A DNA stretch of 44,533 nt, taken from the NCBI GenBank assembly GCA_025964325.1, contig JAOPZA010000226.1, positions 1 to 44,533 on the forward strand, in the 5' to 3' direction. How positions within the stretch are numbered: the stretch's first letter is position 1; each line of letters opens with the position of its first letter. The DNA is from Conexibacter sp. GTDB lineage: Bacteria; Actinomycetota; Thermoleophilia; Solirubrobacterales; Solirubrobacteraceae. Positions 1-8,889 of the stretch are shown here, piece by piece. The notes under the pieces are model-generated. The model saw only the letters and a program-made list of their open reading frames with translations, searched no databases and was not told the DNA's origin. A program made the translations under genes and the position numbers.

Positions 1-1423
1 CGACGCCCGCGGCGGCCCCACGCGGCGGCGTCCCCGTCTCCCCCCGCGCCCGCCGCCGCAGCGCGAGCGCGGCCGAGCCGGCGGTCAGCGCGCACGCGAA
101 CGCCAGCACGACGCCGATCACGAGCAGGAGACCGAAGCCGCGCACCATCGGGATCGGCGACAGCAGCAGCACGAGGAACCCGGTCGCGGTGGCGAGGCCG
201 GCGGCGGCGATCGTCGGCGCGCCGGCGCGAGCGGCGCGACCGACCGCCTCCGCGCCGCTGTGCCCCGCGTCGCGCTGCTCCTCGACGCGCGACTGGAACT
301 GGATCGCGTAGTCGACGGCGAGGCCGATCAGCACCGGCAGGACGGCGATCGACGCCATCGTCAGCCCGACCCCGGCGACCGCCATCGCCCCGAACGTCAG
401 GCCGGTGGCGGCGAGGGCGATCAGCAGCGGCAGCAGGCGAAGTCGCGCGCGGAAGACGAGCAGCAGCGCGACCGCCATCGCGACGATCGCCCCGACGAGC
501 AGCAGCGCGATCGCGCCAGTGAGGCTGTGCGAGAGGTCGCTGACGACGACGGGGACGCCCGAGACGACGAAGCTGCCGCCGTGCCGGGACGCGAACATCG
601 GCATCCGCGTCGCCGCCCGGATCAGGCTGATCGCGCGCTCCCGCTGGCCCTGCGTCAGGTCGGGCCGCAGGCGCACCTGGATCAGCGCCGCGTCGCGGTT
701 CGGGAAGAGGTAGGCGAACTGCGCCTTCGGCACGTCGGCGCCGCGCTGCGGGTCGAAGACGATCTGCGAGACGAAGGCCTTGTTGTCGAGCTGCGGCAGG
801 CCCTGCAGACCCGAGGAGAGGGCGGCGCGAGAGAGGTCGGTCGTGACCTGCCGCTTCGCCGTCGCCCGCGCCGCGCTGTCGGCCGCTGCCTGCTGGGCCG
901 GGCTCAGGCCGGCCCGCTTCGCCGCCTGGCGCGCGGCCGCGGCGGCATCCGCGACCTGCTGCTGGCCGGCCGACACCTGGCCGAGGAAGACCTGCTGGAT
1001 CGCGTTCGCGGACTCGTTCAGGAACGTCGCGGGGCCGTAGACGACGTGGGTGGGCTTCAGCTTCGCGATCCCCGCGCAGGCGCTGTGCGCCCCGCCGTAG
1101 GGCGCTCTGCCGCTGGGCACGTGGCCGCCGAGGCAGCCCTCGAGCTGCAGCAGCCGCAGGAGGTCGTCGGTCAGCACGAGGTCCGTCACCCGCTCGCGCA
1201 CGAGCACGTCGACGGCGTCGTCGCCGAAGCGGCGATGGAGGTCCTGCGTCGCGCGGTAGGCGTCGGAAGAGCGGCTCGCGAGCGTGTCGGTCCCGGTGCT
1301 CGGCTTCAGCCCGAGCGCCAGCGCGCCGCCGCCGAGCGCGAGCGCGCCGACGAGCGCCAGCACGAGCAGTGGGCGAGCCGCGGCGGCTCGGGCGATGCGC
1401 TCGAGGCTCTCCCGTACCCGCAC
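1..1423 (-). CDS. MMPL/RND-family transporter, N-terminal part (runs off left edge)
   Basis: I read this from the reverse strand. A GTG start at 1423-1421 lies 2 nt after the stop of the last Mce gene, and the frame stays open to base 1, so about 474 codons are present and the C-terminal half is missing. The protein begins with a short basic segment and a first membrane helix (about residues 17-38). A large soluble porter-type loop follows, including Gln/Ala-rich coiled-coil-like sequence at about 155-190. Next come clustered membrane helices with the motif GLAVDYAIQFQSR, the D-Y-A-I-Q signature of MMPL/HpnN-type RND pumps. Its place as the last gene of an mce operon suggests a role in moving the same hydrophobic cargo, or in returning lipids to the envelope. 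That is inferred from position and from MmpL function in mycobacteria; the substrate is unknown. Confidence 0.87.
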   Translation of the reverse strand, partial: MRVRESLERIARAAAARPLLVLALVGALALGGGALALGLKPSTGTDTLASRSSDAYRATQDLHRRFGDDAVDVLVRERVTDLVLTDDLLRLLQLEGCLGGHVPSGRAPYGGAHSACAGIAKLKPTHVVYGPATFLNESANAIQQVFLGQVSAGQQQVADAAAAARQAAKRAGLSPAQQAAADSAARATAKRQVTTDLSRAALSSGLQGLPQLDNKAFVSQIVFDPQRGADVPKAQFAYLFPNRDAALIQVRLRPDLTQGQRERAISLIRAATRMPMFASRHGGSFVVSGVPVVVSDLSHSLTGAIALLLVGAIVAMAVALLLVFRARLRLLPLLIALAATGLTFGAMAVAGVGLTMASIAVLPVLIGLAVDYAIQFQSRVEEQRDAGHSGAEAVGRAARAGAPTIAAAGLATATGFLVLLLSPIPMVRGFGLLLVIGVVLAFACALTAGSAALALRRRARGETGTPPRGAAAGV

Positions 1424-1425
1424 GG

Positions 1426-3009
1426 TCAGGGGAGGTGCGCGCTGCCGGCGCCCGCGCCGCCGTTGGCGCCCGCGACGCCGACCGCTCTCGTCGACGCGCT
1501 CGCCGCGGGCGGCTCCGCGATCACGTGCGGGAAGTCGGTGCCGAAGCTCGGCGTCTTGCCCTGGGCCTTGCAGGCCGGGGCCGGGACGTTGGCGGGGTTG
1601 TAGGCGAAGGCGATCGCTCTGATCAGGTTCCCGGCGTTCGGCGACAGGCCGCCGACGATCGTCGCGAGGTCGGCCGGCAGGTTGACCGTCGGCCGCGGCC
1701 CGCTCGGGCACTGGCGGTTCTCGAAGACCGAGAGGCCGCTGGCGAGCTGGTTCATCGCAGCCGGGAAGCGATACGGATTCGGACGGTTCGAGGCGATCCG
1801 CTGCGGATAGCTCGCGAGCGCCTCCGGGCTGACCGGGCTCAGCGTCCGCAGGAAGTGCATGTACGGGTTCGTCGCGTTGCCGTCGTTGCCGCTGCCCTGT
1901 GACGCCGCGGCCGTGTTCCCGATCAGGGCGTCGAGCTCGGGCAGGTACTGCGCGACGAAGTTCAGCAGCGGGTTGAGGCTGCGCGTGAACGGATCGAGCT
2001 GTCCGAGCAGCGGTCGCAGGTCGCCGAGGATGCGCTGGAAGGCCGGCAGTCCGGTCTTCGACGCCGTGATCAGCGGCCCGAGGTCGACGAAGAACGCCTT
2101 GAACGACGGAGCGAGCTTGGCCGCCGCCTGCAGCGTCGGGCTGAGCTGCCGGGCGACCGGGCGCAGCTGCGTCACGAGCGGATTCGTGTCGTGGGCGAAG
2201 CGGTCGAGCCGGTTGAGCGTCGCGGTCGACTCGCGCTCGAACGTCGGGAAGGCGCGGAACGCCGCCTGCAGCTGCGTGTTTCTGCTCGCGATCGTGCCGA
2301 ACACGGTGTTCGAGTTGCGGATCAGCGCCGCCAGCTGACCGTTGCGCTCGCTCAGCGCGTCGAAGACGACGCCGGTGTTCCTGACGAACTGGGTCACCGC
2401 CGGCTGCTGCTCGTTCAGCAGTCTCACGAGTGTGTTCGTGTCGCTCGCGAACGGCGACAGGTTGCCGAGCGCGGCGTTGATGTCGACGCCCCGTCCGTTG
2501 AGGCCCGCGGCCGTCGACTGCATCCAGATCTGGAAGTCCTTGCGCGTTCTGGGGTCGAGCGAACGGAAGATCTCGTCGAGCTCGACCGTCTTCTGGACCT
2601 GGCCGACCGGCAGCGTGCCGCCGTCCGCGAGTCCCTGACCGGCGTGGCGGACGCCGGGCGTGAGCTCGACGTAGGTCTCCCCCAGCAGCGTCTTCTGCCG
2701 CAGGATCGCCTTCGTGTCCTTCGGGATCGGCGCGTAGCGCTGGTCGAGCTCGATCGTCGCGTCGGTCGTGTCGCCCGGTCCGAGCGCGAGCTTGACGACT
2801 CTGCCGACCGGAACGCCGGAGATCCGCACGTCGGCCTCCTGCGCCAGCTGCGTCGCCTCCGGGAAGTCGACGTGGACCTGGTAGCCCTTCGGCTTCAGCG
2901 GCACGGTCCCGCCGAAGGCGACCCACAGGAACAGCAGCAGCCCGAAGCAGGAGAGCGCGAAGCCCGCCATCACGAGGATCCGACCGAGGGTGGGTGCCTG
3001 CTTCTGCAT
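1426..3009 (-). CDS. Mce family protein, sixth of operon (MceF position)
   Basis: This 527-residue Mce/MlaD protein has an N-terminal membrane anchor (about residues 13-33). The MlaD beta-barrel domain (about 40-120) shows ATQLAQEADVRISGVPVGRV and LLGETYVELTPG. A long alpha-helical region of the kind that forms lipid-conducting needles follows (about 145-340). The C-terminal part is less ordered and Ala/Gly-rich. ATG follows the TAG of the upstream mce gene with no gap, so translation is probably coupled. Mce proteins form hexameric tunnels that carry lipids from the cell surface to YrbE/MceG permease complexes; six different Mce genes here fit a heterohexamer. The paralogue letter is assigned from order only. 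Confidence 0.93.
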   Translation of the reverse strand: MQKQAPTLGRILVMAGFALSCFGLLLFLWVAFGGTVPLKPKGYQVHVDFPEATQLAQEADVRISGVPVGRVVKLALGPGDTTDATIELDQRYAPIPKDTKAILRQKTLLGETYVELTPGVRHAGQGLADGGTLPVGQVQKTVELDEIFRSLDPRTRKDFQIWMQSTAAGLNGRGVDINAALGNLSPFASDTNTLVRLLNEQQPAVTQFVRNTGVVFDALSERNGQLAALIRNSNTVFGTIASRNTQLQAAFRAFPTFERESTATLNRLDRFAHDTNPLVTQLRPVARQLSPTLQAAAKLAPSFKAFFVDLGPLITASKTGLPAFQRILGDLRPLLGQLDPFTRSLNPLLNFVAQYLPELDALIGNTAAASQGSGNDGNATNPYMHFLRTLSPVSPEALASYPQRIASNRPNPYRFPAAMNQLASGLSVFENRQCPSGPRPTVNLPADLATIVGGLSPNAGNLIRAIAFAYNPANVPAPACKAQGKTPSFGTDFPHVIAEPPAASASTRAVGVAGANGGAGAGSAHLP

Positions 3010-4431
3010 CTACGGCGCTCTCGTCGTGGTCGTCGTGGCCGTCGTGGTCGTCGTACCGGGCGACGGTGTCGCCGTCGCGGCCGGCAATCCGCCGGGCGGG
3101 CAGAAGCTCGGCTCGGCCTTCGTCAGCGTCGGCAGGAGCGAGAGCTGGGCGATCAGCGCGAGTGCGGCCGCCCCCTGTCTGTCCGTGTTGCGGAGGCCGT
3201 TGAGTCCCGACGACGATGTGCAGGAGACGCCGACGACCGCCCGCCGCACCGGCCCCAGCGCGTCCTGCCCCGTGAGGTTGTTGTTCATCAGATGGTTGAG
3301 CCAGGCGACGTAGAAGAGGTAGCCCTCCTGCTTGCCGGGCGGGTTGTAGGCGAGCAGGTTGAAGAGGTCGTTGAGCGAGCCGAACGCGGTGCTCAGCGGC
3401 TTCGCGCCAGCTGCGAGATCGCTCGACGCGCCGCGCAGGCTCTTGACGACCGGCGTCGCCGTCGTCGTGAACGGCGCGAGCTGGTGCTCGATCACCGGCG
3501 TCGACTGCTGCAGGAACGGCCGCGTCGCCGCGAGCGCGGGGCCGAGCGCCCGCGCGGTCGGGCGCAGCGCCTCGAGCGTCGGCCCGAGCTGATCGGCGAA
3601 GCGCTTCGTTCTGACGAGCGCGGTCCGCGTCTGCTGCAGGGTTCCGGGCAGCAGGTCGAGCGTCTTCTGCAGGCTGTCGGTCTGGTCCGCGAACCGTCTG
3701 AACACCGCGTTCGAGCTGCTGACGAACGTCTGCAGCTGCGTGTCGCGGCTCCCGAGCTCGTTGGTGATGAGCCCGAAGTTGTGGATCACGCGGCGGAGGT
3801 TCGTGCGCCGCTGCGCGACGAGCTGCGTGATCTGCTGGATGTCCCGCGCGGTCGGGTCGAAGCGGCGGAAGACCTGGGCGAGGTCGCGGCCCTGGCCGTT
3901 GAGGCCGGTCGCCGCGCCGTTCAGCAACAGCTGCAGGTAGTTGCGCGTGTCGACGTCGAGCGAGCTGAGGATCTCGTCGAGGTTGACGTCCGGCTGCGTC
4001 TGGGAGACCGGGATCGTCGCCCCGCTCTCGAGCCGCTTGCCGCCGGCGGAGCTGCCGGGATCCAGCTCGACGATCATGTCCTTCAGACCGGTCTTCGGAC
4101 GCAGCAGCATCGTCGCGTTCGGGTAGACGTCGTCGTATCTCGGCTTGATCCGCATCGTCACGACCGCCCGTCCGTCGACGAGGTCGACGTTCGAGATCTC
4201 GCCCACCTGCACGCCGGCGATGTCGACCGTCTGCCCCTGCCCCGGCGTGATCGCCTGGGCGGTCGAGAACTCGCCCTTCAGCGTGTAGTAGGAGCGGCCG
4301 AAGACCGGCACCCAGCCCGGCAGGTAGATGCGCTGATGGGCGAGGATGTAGCCGCCGACGACGGCTGCGAGCACGACGAGCGCGACGATCGCGATGAAGT
4401 CGCGCAGGTGCTTGCGGATCGCGGTCCTCAT
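3010..4431 (-). CDS. Mce family protein, fifth of operon (MceE position)
   Basis: This 473-residue protein has an N-terminal helix (about residues 11-32) and an MlaD domain with the typical VDIAGVQVGEISNVDL and LRPKTGLKDMIVELDPG segments. A long helical domain rich in Gln, Leu and Thr follows. The tail has the segment SPGTTTTTATTTTTRAP, a Thr/Pro stretch that could be a flexible or glycosylated wall-spanning end. In mycobacterial operons the fifth Mce is often a lipoprotein (LprK), but no lipobox cysteine is visible here; the anchor looks like a plain membrane helix. It overlaps the upstream mce gene by ATGA. Confidence 0.93.
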   Translation of the reverse strand: MRTAIRKHLRDFIAIVALVVLAAVVGGYILAHQRIYLPGWVPVFGRSYYTLKGEFSTAQAITPGQGQTVDIAGVQVGEISNVDLVDGRAVVTMRIKPRYDDVYPNATMLLRPKTGLKDMIVELDPGSSAGGKRLESGATIPVSQTQPDVNLDEILSSLDVDTRNYLQLLLNGAATGLNGQGRDLAQVFRRFDPTARDIQQITQLVAQRRTNLRRVIHNFGLITNELGSRDTQLQTFVSSSNAVFRRFADQTDSLQKTLDLLPGTLQQTRTALVRTKRFADQLGPTLEALRPTARALGPALAATRPFLQQSTPVIEHQLAPFTTTATPVVKSLRGASSDLAAGAKPLSTAFGSLNDLFNLLAYNPPGKQEGYLFYVAWLNHLMNNNLTGQDALGPVRRAVVGVSCTSSSGLNGLRNTDRQGAAALALIAQLSLLPTLTKAEPSFCPPGGLPAATATPSPGTTTTTATTTTTRAP

Positions 4432-6038
4432 CTGGTCGTTCCCCGCCCGGCGCTCGACGTCTGCGCCGCACCCTCGAAGAGGTTCTGATCGGCCGGGTTG
4501 GTGTCGCCGGCGACCGGTGCCGGCGTCGGGATCACCTTCTGCGTCGGCGGCTTTCCGGGGCCTGCCTGCGGCCCGTTCACGTCCGGCACCGGGTTCTGGT
4601 AGCAGGGTCTGCCGTCGTTGTAGCCGAGCGGCTTCGACGGCAGCAGCGGGCTCGTCCCGAGGATCGCGAGCGGGGCGTTCGCCACCACCCGTCTGTTACC
4701 GCCCAGACGTCTCGCGATGCCGAAGTCGATCGCGTGGTTGCCTCCCGGAAGCGCCCCGCGGATGTAGCTGCCGTTGCCGTCGAAGTTCTGTCCCTCGCCG
4801 GCCATCCCGACCAGCGAGGTCCAGAACTCCTTGTAGTTCTCGACGATGCTGCCATCCGCGCGCCGCGTCGTCAGGGCGCCGTCCTTGACGCCGACGCCGA
4901 TCGTCGGCAGGACGACCTGCGAGAAGCACTTGTTGAGCGTGTCGATCTGCGGCAGCAGCTTGATCGACTCGCTCTGCAGCGCGGCGAGGTCGGTGGTCGC
5001 AGGCGCGAGCTGAGCGAGCAGGCCGCCGAGCTTGTCCGGCGCGAGCAGCGCCCGGGTCTGCGCGATCCAGGGGAAGGCGGCGTCGATCGTCGCCGCGGTC
5101 TGCTGCACGCCGGGCAGGATCTCGCGGGCGAACGCGCGCGTTGACGGGAAGGCGGCGTCGAGGCTGACGAAGGCATCGCGTGCGGCCGTGAGCGTCGGGC
5201 CGAGCAGCCGCACCGTCGCCGCCAGCTGCACGCTCTGCGACGCCGTCACCGCCGCCGTCTGGTTGAAGTTGACGAGCAGATCCTGCAGCTGCCCCTCACG
5301 ACCGGCGAGCGCCTTCGACAGTCTCGCGACACCGGCGATCGCGTTGGAGAGGTCGTGGTTCTCGGTGCCGAGCAGCGCGCTGTTGACGAGCGCCGTGCCC
5401 CTGAACGCGGCGCCGGCCGAGTCGTAGGACTTGTTCAGCGCCTGCGCGCCGGTGAGGCCGCGCGTGGCCGGGTCCTGCATCGCGTTCTCCGCCGCGGTCG
5501 GCTTCGAGCTGAGCGCCGTGCCGTACTCCCGCAGCAGCGTCTGCAGATCCTCGCGCGAGTTCGACTGCAGCGCGGTCAGGACCTGGTCGAGCTGGACCGG
5601 CGTCGAGGTCTGCGTCACGCCGATCGTGCCGCCGTCCGGCACGTCCGGCGCCGACGGCGATCCCGGTCTGACGTCGACGAAGAAGTTGCCCTCGAGGAAG
5701 ATGCGCGGCCGGATCTTGAGCGTCGCGTCGCGATGGATCGGCAGGCCCTTGTCGTCGACGTCCATCGTCACGTCGGTCAGGTTCGTGTCCTTGTAGCGGC
5801 TGACGCTCGAGACCTTGCCGACGTTGACGCCCGCGATCCGCACCGGCGAGCCCTTCTTGATGTTGTTCGACGACTGGAACACCGCATGGATGCGGTAGCC
5901 GTGCGTGAACGGGATGTGCTTGGTGAAGCCGAGGTAGATGCCGATCGCGAGGATCACGAGCGTGAGCAGCCCGACTCGCAGGGGGCTCCACGGGACGCGG
6001 CGGCGCGGTGCTCTATCGGGTCTCGGCGCGCGTGCCAT
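4428..6038 (-). CDS. Mce family protein, fourth of operon (MceD position)
   Basis: This 536-residue protein has a basic N-terminus, then one membrane helix (about residues 20-40). The MlaD domain follows, with SPVRIAGVNVGKVSSVSRY and RIFLEGNFFVDVRPGSPSAPD. The helical needle region contains many LQ/LA heptad-like segments (about 130-360). The C-terminal 90 residues are Pro/Gly/Asn-rich. The start codon overlaps the upstream stop by one base (TGATG). Family and fold are clear; cargo is not predictable from sequence alone. Confidence 0.93.
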   Translation of the reverse strand: MARAPRPDRAPRRRVPWSPLRVGLLTLVILAIGIYLGFTKHIPFTHGYRIHAVFQSSNNIKKGSPVRIAGVNVGKVSSVSRYKDTNLTDVTMDVDDKGLPIHRDATLKIRPRIFLEGNFFVDVRPGSPSAPDVPDGGTIGVTQTSTPVQLDQVLTALQSNSREDLQTLLREYGTALSSKPTAAENAMQDPATRGLTGAQALNKSYDSAGAAFRGTALVNSALLGTENHDLSNAIAGVARLSKALAGREGQLQDLLVNFNQTAAVTASQSVQLAATVRLLGPTLTAARDAFVSLDAAFPSTRAFAREILPGVQQTAATIDAAFPWIAQTRALLAPDKLGGLLAQLAPATTDLAALQSESIKLLPQIDTLNKCFSQVVLPTIGVGVKDGALTTRRADGSIVENYKEFWTSLVGMAGEGQNFDGNGSYIRGALPGGNHAIDFGIARRLGGNRRVVANAPLAILGTSPLLPSKPLGYNDGRPCYQNPVPDVNGPQAGPGKPPTQKVIPTPAPVAGDTNPADQNLFEGAAQTSSAGRGTTR

Positions 6039-7504
6039 CAGCCTGCGGGGGTCGGGTTGGGATCGCCGTTGAGGTCCTTCGGGACCTTCGTCGTCTTCGT
6101 CGGATGCTGGCCGGGCGGGTTCCCGATCACGGCCTGGCCGGGGACGTAGCGCTCGTTGCCGGCGACGCAGGCGTCCGGCTGTCCGTAGCCGCCGACGAGC
6201 GGATAGGCGTTCGCGTGCAGGTGGTTGGTCCCGGGATCGCCGTTCTTGCCGACGGCGGCGCCGTTACCCGGAGCGGCGGCCGGACCGGCCTCGCCGTTGA
6301 CACCGATCGGACCGGGGACCGCGGTGATGCGCGCCCAGTTGCCCTGGTTCGCGGTGTCGCCGTCGCTCAACGCGCTTGCGGCGTTGTTCAGCACGATCGC
6401 GAGGTAGTTGCAGCGGATCTGCGCGCCGGCGAGATTGGCGATCGTCGGCGCGAGCGCCTGCGCCGTCCCGGTCAGGCCGTCGATCCCGAGCGGCACCTGC
6501 GGATCGTTCGCGAAGCTCTCGAGCGACGCGAAGGCGTCGCCGACCCGCTGGTTCAGCGCCGGCGACTGCCGCAGCGTCTTCGTGCCGGCGGTGAAGGCGT
6601 CGGCCAGCAGCGGCGAGGAGGTCTTGAGCGCCGCGACACCCGGCCGCAGCTCACGGAAGAAGGCGGTCGAATTGGCGAGGAAGGTCCGCTGGTACGGGAA
6701 GACGCGGGTCGCCGTGTCGAGTGCCGCCGGGCCGCCGCTGATCGTGTCCTGCAGGTACGGGCGCGCGATCGCGGCGAACGCGTCGAAGGTCGTCGCGAGG
6801 TTGCCGAACAGCGCCGCCTGGGTCTCGGCGACCGGGGCGACGATCGCCGCCGTCCGCTCGAGCGCGGGGAAGAAGCGCCCGAGGCCGGTGTTCGGGTCGG
6901 CGAGGTTGCGCATCACCGGCGTGAGGTTCCTCAGCAGCGGGTCGAAGTCGAGGATCGCCGAGTTGATGTCCTTGCCGCGGCCCGCGAGCGCGTTGCCGAA
7001 CTCGCGCAGGTTGACCTTCTGCGCGTCCCGGGTCTTCTTGTCGAACATGTTGAAGACCTGGTCGATCTCGACCGGCGCCGGCGTCGCCTGGCGGAGCGGG
7101 ATCGTCGCGCCGTTCTTGAAGCCCTGGCGCGAGTGCCCGCGCGTGATCTCGAGGTACTTCAGGCTGATCGCCGAGCGCGGCCGGACGATCAGCGTCGAGT
7201 CGTCCGGGAGCGGCTTGACGTTCGTGTCGAGCTTCAGCGTCAGCTCGGCCGAGACGCTGCCGTCCTTGTGCGTGACCGGGACGATGGCGGAGATGAAGCC
7301 GACGCGGTCGCCGCCGATCCGCACCTCGTTGCCGTCCACGAGACTGGCCGCGTTCGCGACCTGCGCCTTGAGCTCGTAGGTCGGCACGAACGGCAAACCG
7401 TTGTTGGCGTTGTAGGCGAGGAAGACGGCGACGATCACGACCAGCACGGTCGCCGCGCCGATCAGGATCGGATTCGCCGCCACGGAGTTGCCACGCCGCC
7501 TCAT
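6038..7504 (-). CDS. Mce family protein, third of operon (MceC position)
   Basis: I set the start at ATG 7504-7502 because it overlaps the upstream mce stop as ATGA and gives a normal Mce N-terminus: MRRRGNS, then a helix at about 10-29. The frame continues upstream, but that stretch is antisense-like and overlaps the preceding gene. The product is 488 residues. The MlaD domain contains GNEVRIGGDRVGFIS and RSAISLKYLEITRG. It is followed by the helical region and a Gly/Asn/Pro-rich tail containing GVNGEAGPAAAPGNGAAVGK, which probably lies outside the structured hexamer. Confidence 0.92.
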   Translation of the reverse strand: MRRRGNSVAANPILIGAATVLVVIVAVFLAYNANNGLPFVPTYELKAQVANAASLVDGNEVRIGGDRVGFISAIVPVTHKDGSVSAELTLKLDTNVKPLPDDSTLIVRPRSAISLKYLEITRGHSRQGFKNGATIPLRQATPAPVEIDQVFNMFDKKTRDAQKVNLREFGNALAGRGKDINSAILDFDPLLRNLTPVMRNLADPNTGLGRFFPALERTAAIVAPVAETQAALFGNLATTFDAFAAIARPYLQDTISGGPAALDTATRVFPYQRTFLANSTAFFRELRPGVAALKTSSPLLADAFTAGTKTLRQSPALNQRVGDAFASLESFANDPQVPLGIDGLTGTAQALAPTIANLAGAQIRCNYLAIVLNNAASALSDGDTANQGNWARITAVPGPIGVNGEAGPAAAPGNGAAVGKNGDPGTNHLHANAYPLVGGYGQPDACVAGNERYVPGQAVIGNPPGQHPTKTTKVPKDLNGDPNPTPAG

Positions 7505-8889
7505 CTCGTGCCTCTCCCACCGAGGAGGTAGCTGAGCAGGCCGCTGCGCGCGGCGCTGCTGGCCGTTGACGATGTCGCCGCGGCCTGCGTCGCCGCGGCA
7601 CCGCCACCCTGCGATCCCGCGTTCGCCTGTGCCGCAGCGCTCGCGCCGTTGGCGAAGTCGGTGAAGGTCGACGGGCAGCCGCCCTGCTGGAGCACGTAGA
7701 CCTGACAGGTTCCGACGTACAGATACGCCCGCAGGAAGTGGCTGACCGAGTCGAAGCCGTTCAGCGTGCCCGTGAGGTTCAGGATCACGTCTGCCAACCG
7801 GTTGAAGCCGGAGTTCCTCTGGAGGTTCTGCAGCCCGGCGCCGAGCTGGGCCGCGACCGGCTTCACGACGGTCGCGAACCGCTGGACGTCCTTGATCACC
7901 GGCGCCGCTGCGGGCAGCGCCTTCGAGCCGACGTCGGCGGCGGTGCCGAGCGTCTTGATCGCGGGCAGCGCCGCCGTGCTGAACGGGCCCAGTTGCTGGA
8001 AGACCTGGTTGACCGACGGCGCGGCGGCGTGGAGGTCCGCGAGGACCGGCGTCGCCTGGTCGGCGAGCTGGCCGAGGCGCTGCGCGGTCGGCCCGAGCTG
8101 GGTGAGGAAGGGCGGCAGCTTCTGCAGGTTCGCCTGGAGCGCGCTGCCGCGCTCGGCCGTCGCGGTCGCGGTCGCGCCGGCCTTGTCGATGAAGTCGCCG
8201 AGCCTGCCGCGCTCGCGGGCGAGCGGTGCGAGCGCGAGGTCGGAGTTGGTCGCGAGGTCGGCGAGCACCTTGTTCTGGCCGGCGAGCACCTTCAGCACGC
8301 GATCCGTCTGCGCGAGCGCGGGATCGGCGCGCCGGATCACGCTGCGCAGCGCGTCGCCGTTGCCGGCCAGCCCGGTGCCGAGCTCGTTGAGGATCAGCGC
8401 GAATCGCTGGCGCTCCGGCAGGCGCATGACGTCGCCGAGCAGGTCGACGTCGACCGGCGAGGACGTCCGCGCCAGCGGCAGCAGGTACTCGCCCTTGCCC
8501 GGGCCGCTCGTGATCTTGCTCAGCGGCGGCGAAGGTCTCGCGCTCTCGCTCTTCGGCTCGGTCGGCTGGCATTCGACGAACTTCTCGCCGATCAGCGACT
8601 GCGGCCGGATCGTGCAGCTCGCGTCCTGCTTGAAGTCCTTGAAGGCCGGGTCGTCGATCCGGAGCACAACGACGGCCTTCTTGTCCGCCGTGATGTCGAG
8701 CGCGGCGACGGTGCCGATCTTCGCGCCCGCGACCTTGACGTCCTCGCCCGGCACGAGGTAGCCGGCGTTGTCGAAGATCGCCCGCACCTCGTAGCCGCCC
8801 CCCCCGCCGTCGTCCGACGCGCCGGTGCCGACCACGAGCACGACGAGCACCGCCGCCACCAGCAGTCCGATCGCGAGCAGCCGTCTCAT
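7501..8889 (-). CDS. Mce family protein, second of operon (MceB position)
   Basis: The start ATG 8889-8887 overlaps the upstream stop (ATGA) and begins MRRLLAIGLLVAAVLVVLVV, a clean membrane anchor. The longer upstream open frame is not used. At 462 residues it carries an MlaD domain with GEDVKVAGAKIGTVAALDI and RPQSLIGEKFVECQPTEP, then a long helical stretch. The C-terminal 50 residues are low-complexity Ala/Gly/Ser/Thr/Gln. A GTCQVYVLQQGGCPS segment near 400 has a cysteine pair that could form a disulfide outside the membrane. Confidence 0.92.
   Translation of the reverse strand: MRRLLAIGLLVAAVLVVLVVGTGASDDGGGGGYEVRAIFDNAGYLVPGEDVKVAGAKIGTVAALDITADKKAVVVLRIDDPAFKDFKQDASCTIRPQSLIGEKFVECQPTEPKSESARPSPPLSKITSGPGKGEYLLPLARTSSPVDVDLLGDVMRLPERQRFALILNELGTGLAGNGDALRSVIRRADPALAQTDRVLKVLAGQNKVLADLATNSDLALAPLARERGRLGDFIDKAGATATATAERGSALQANLQKLPPFLTQLGPTAQRLGQLADQATPVLADLHAAAPSVNQVFQQLGPFSTAALPAIKTLGTAADVGSKALPAAAPVIKDVQRFATVVKPVAAQLGAGLQNLQRNSGFNRLADVILNLTGTLNGFDSVSHFLRAYLYVGTCQVYVLQQGGCPSTFTDFANGASAAAQANAGSQGGGAAATQAAATSSTASSAARSGLLSYLLGGRGTR

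Noticed and set aside
260-1603. Plus-strand open frame of about 447 codons
   Set aside because: It lies opposite the MMPL and mce genes, is very rich in Arg/Ala/Gly/Asp without hydrophobic core patterns, and mirrors real codons on the minus strand.
2191-4488. Plus-strand open frame of 765 codons across two mce genes
   Set aside because: Arg/Glu/Val-rich composition typical of the antisense of GC-rich genes; the minus strand has clear MlaD domains.
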